NCBI GenBank assembly: GCA_041655035.1
Contig: JBAZCN010000020.1
Coordinates: 1-35,025, forward strand
Direction of reading: 5' to 3'
DNA length: 35,025 bases
From: NAT127 sp041655035
Lineage (GTDB): Bacteria; Pseudomonadota; Gammaproteobacteria; Pseudomonadales; Porticoccaceae
Under the pieces are notes generated by a model. The model did not search any database. It saw only the letters and a list, made by a program, of their open reading frames with translations, and was not told the DNA's origin. Below are positions 34,982 through 35,025 of the stretch, in pieces (the stretch's first letter is position 1; each line of letters starts with the position of its first letter). The translations under genes were made by a program, and so were the position numbers.

Positions 34982-35025
34982 AGCGGTTCTCCAAAAGAGT
35001 TTTCAGATTGCTTGCAGCCTATATG

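Overview
The window is an almost gap-free stretch of housekeeping chromosome from a GC-rich gammaproteobacterium. Gene order (hflX-hfq-miaA-mutL-amiB-tsaE-nnr-queG; secF-secD near tgt-queA and a tRNA-Leu; dnaK-dnaJ-dapB-carA-carB-greA) and protein sequences most resemble the Pseudomonadales/Cellvibrionales group. A MutL carrying the endonuclease-type motif, rather than the MutH-dependent enteric type, fits this. I cannot name the genus from sequence alone.

Layout. (1) 1-8018, minus strand: nnr, tsaE, amiB, mutL, miaA, hfq and hflX (cut by the left edge). Several genes overlap or nearly touch. This is the classic RNA modification, mismatch repair and cell-wall supercluster. (2) 8103-10259, plus strand: queG, an unrecognised 166-aa gene under a near-consensus Fur box, and rpsT with its own strong promoter. 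(3) 10378-13261, minus: fmdB-type zinc-ribbon gene, aspS and yebC, sharing a two-way terminator with rpsT. (4) 13672-14106: an HU-fold protein with a Lys/Ala/Pro-rich histone-H1-like N-terminal tail. (5) 14173-17048: a HIT-family gene diverging from proS plus an overlapping lytic transglycosylase gene. (6) 17071-22833: secD-secF and queA-tgt on the minus strand, separated by a plus-strand mscL. The usual yajC is absent at this junction. (7) 22994-23080: tRNA-Leu(CAA), then an EntS-like MFS exporter. (8) 24652-34981, minus: dnaK-dnaJ-dapB, carA-carB-greA, a membrane-anchored rhodanese-like gene and secB.

Functional themes. Translation and RNA modification dominate: miaA (i6A37), tsaE (t6A37), tgt/queA/queG (queuosine-34), hfq, hflX, aspS, proS, rpsT, yebC. 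Protein folding and export is the second theme (dnaK, dnaJ, secB, secD, secF). Pyrimidine/arginine and lysine/peptidoglycan precursor synthesis (carAB, dapB) and wall remodelling (amiB, the SLT protein) complete the set.

Nothing here looks like a phage, transposon, CRISPR array or defence island, and no convincing novel multi-gene system is visible. The observations most worth a second look are the Fur-controlled unknown gene, the tailed HU protein, an intrinsic terminator inside the dnaK-dnaJ operon, the MscL variant with a four-cysteine C-terminus, the rhodanese-like protein with no cysteine in its active loop, and the inverted-repeat-rich carA-carB spacer.
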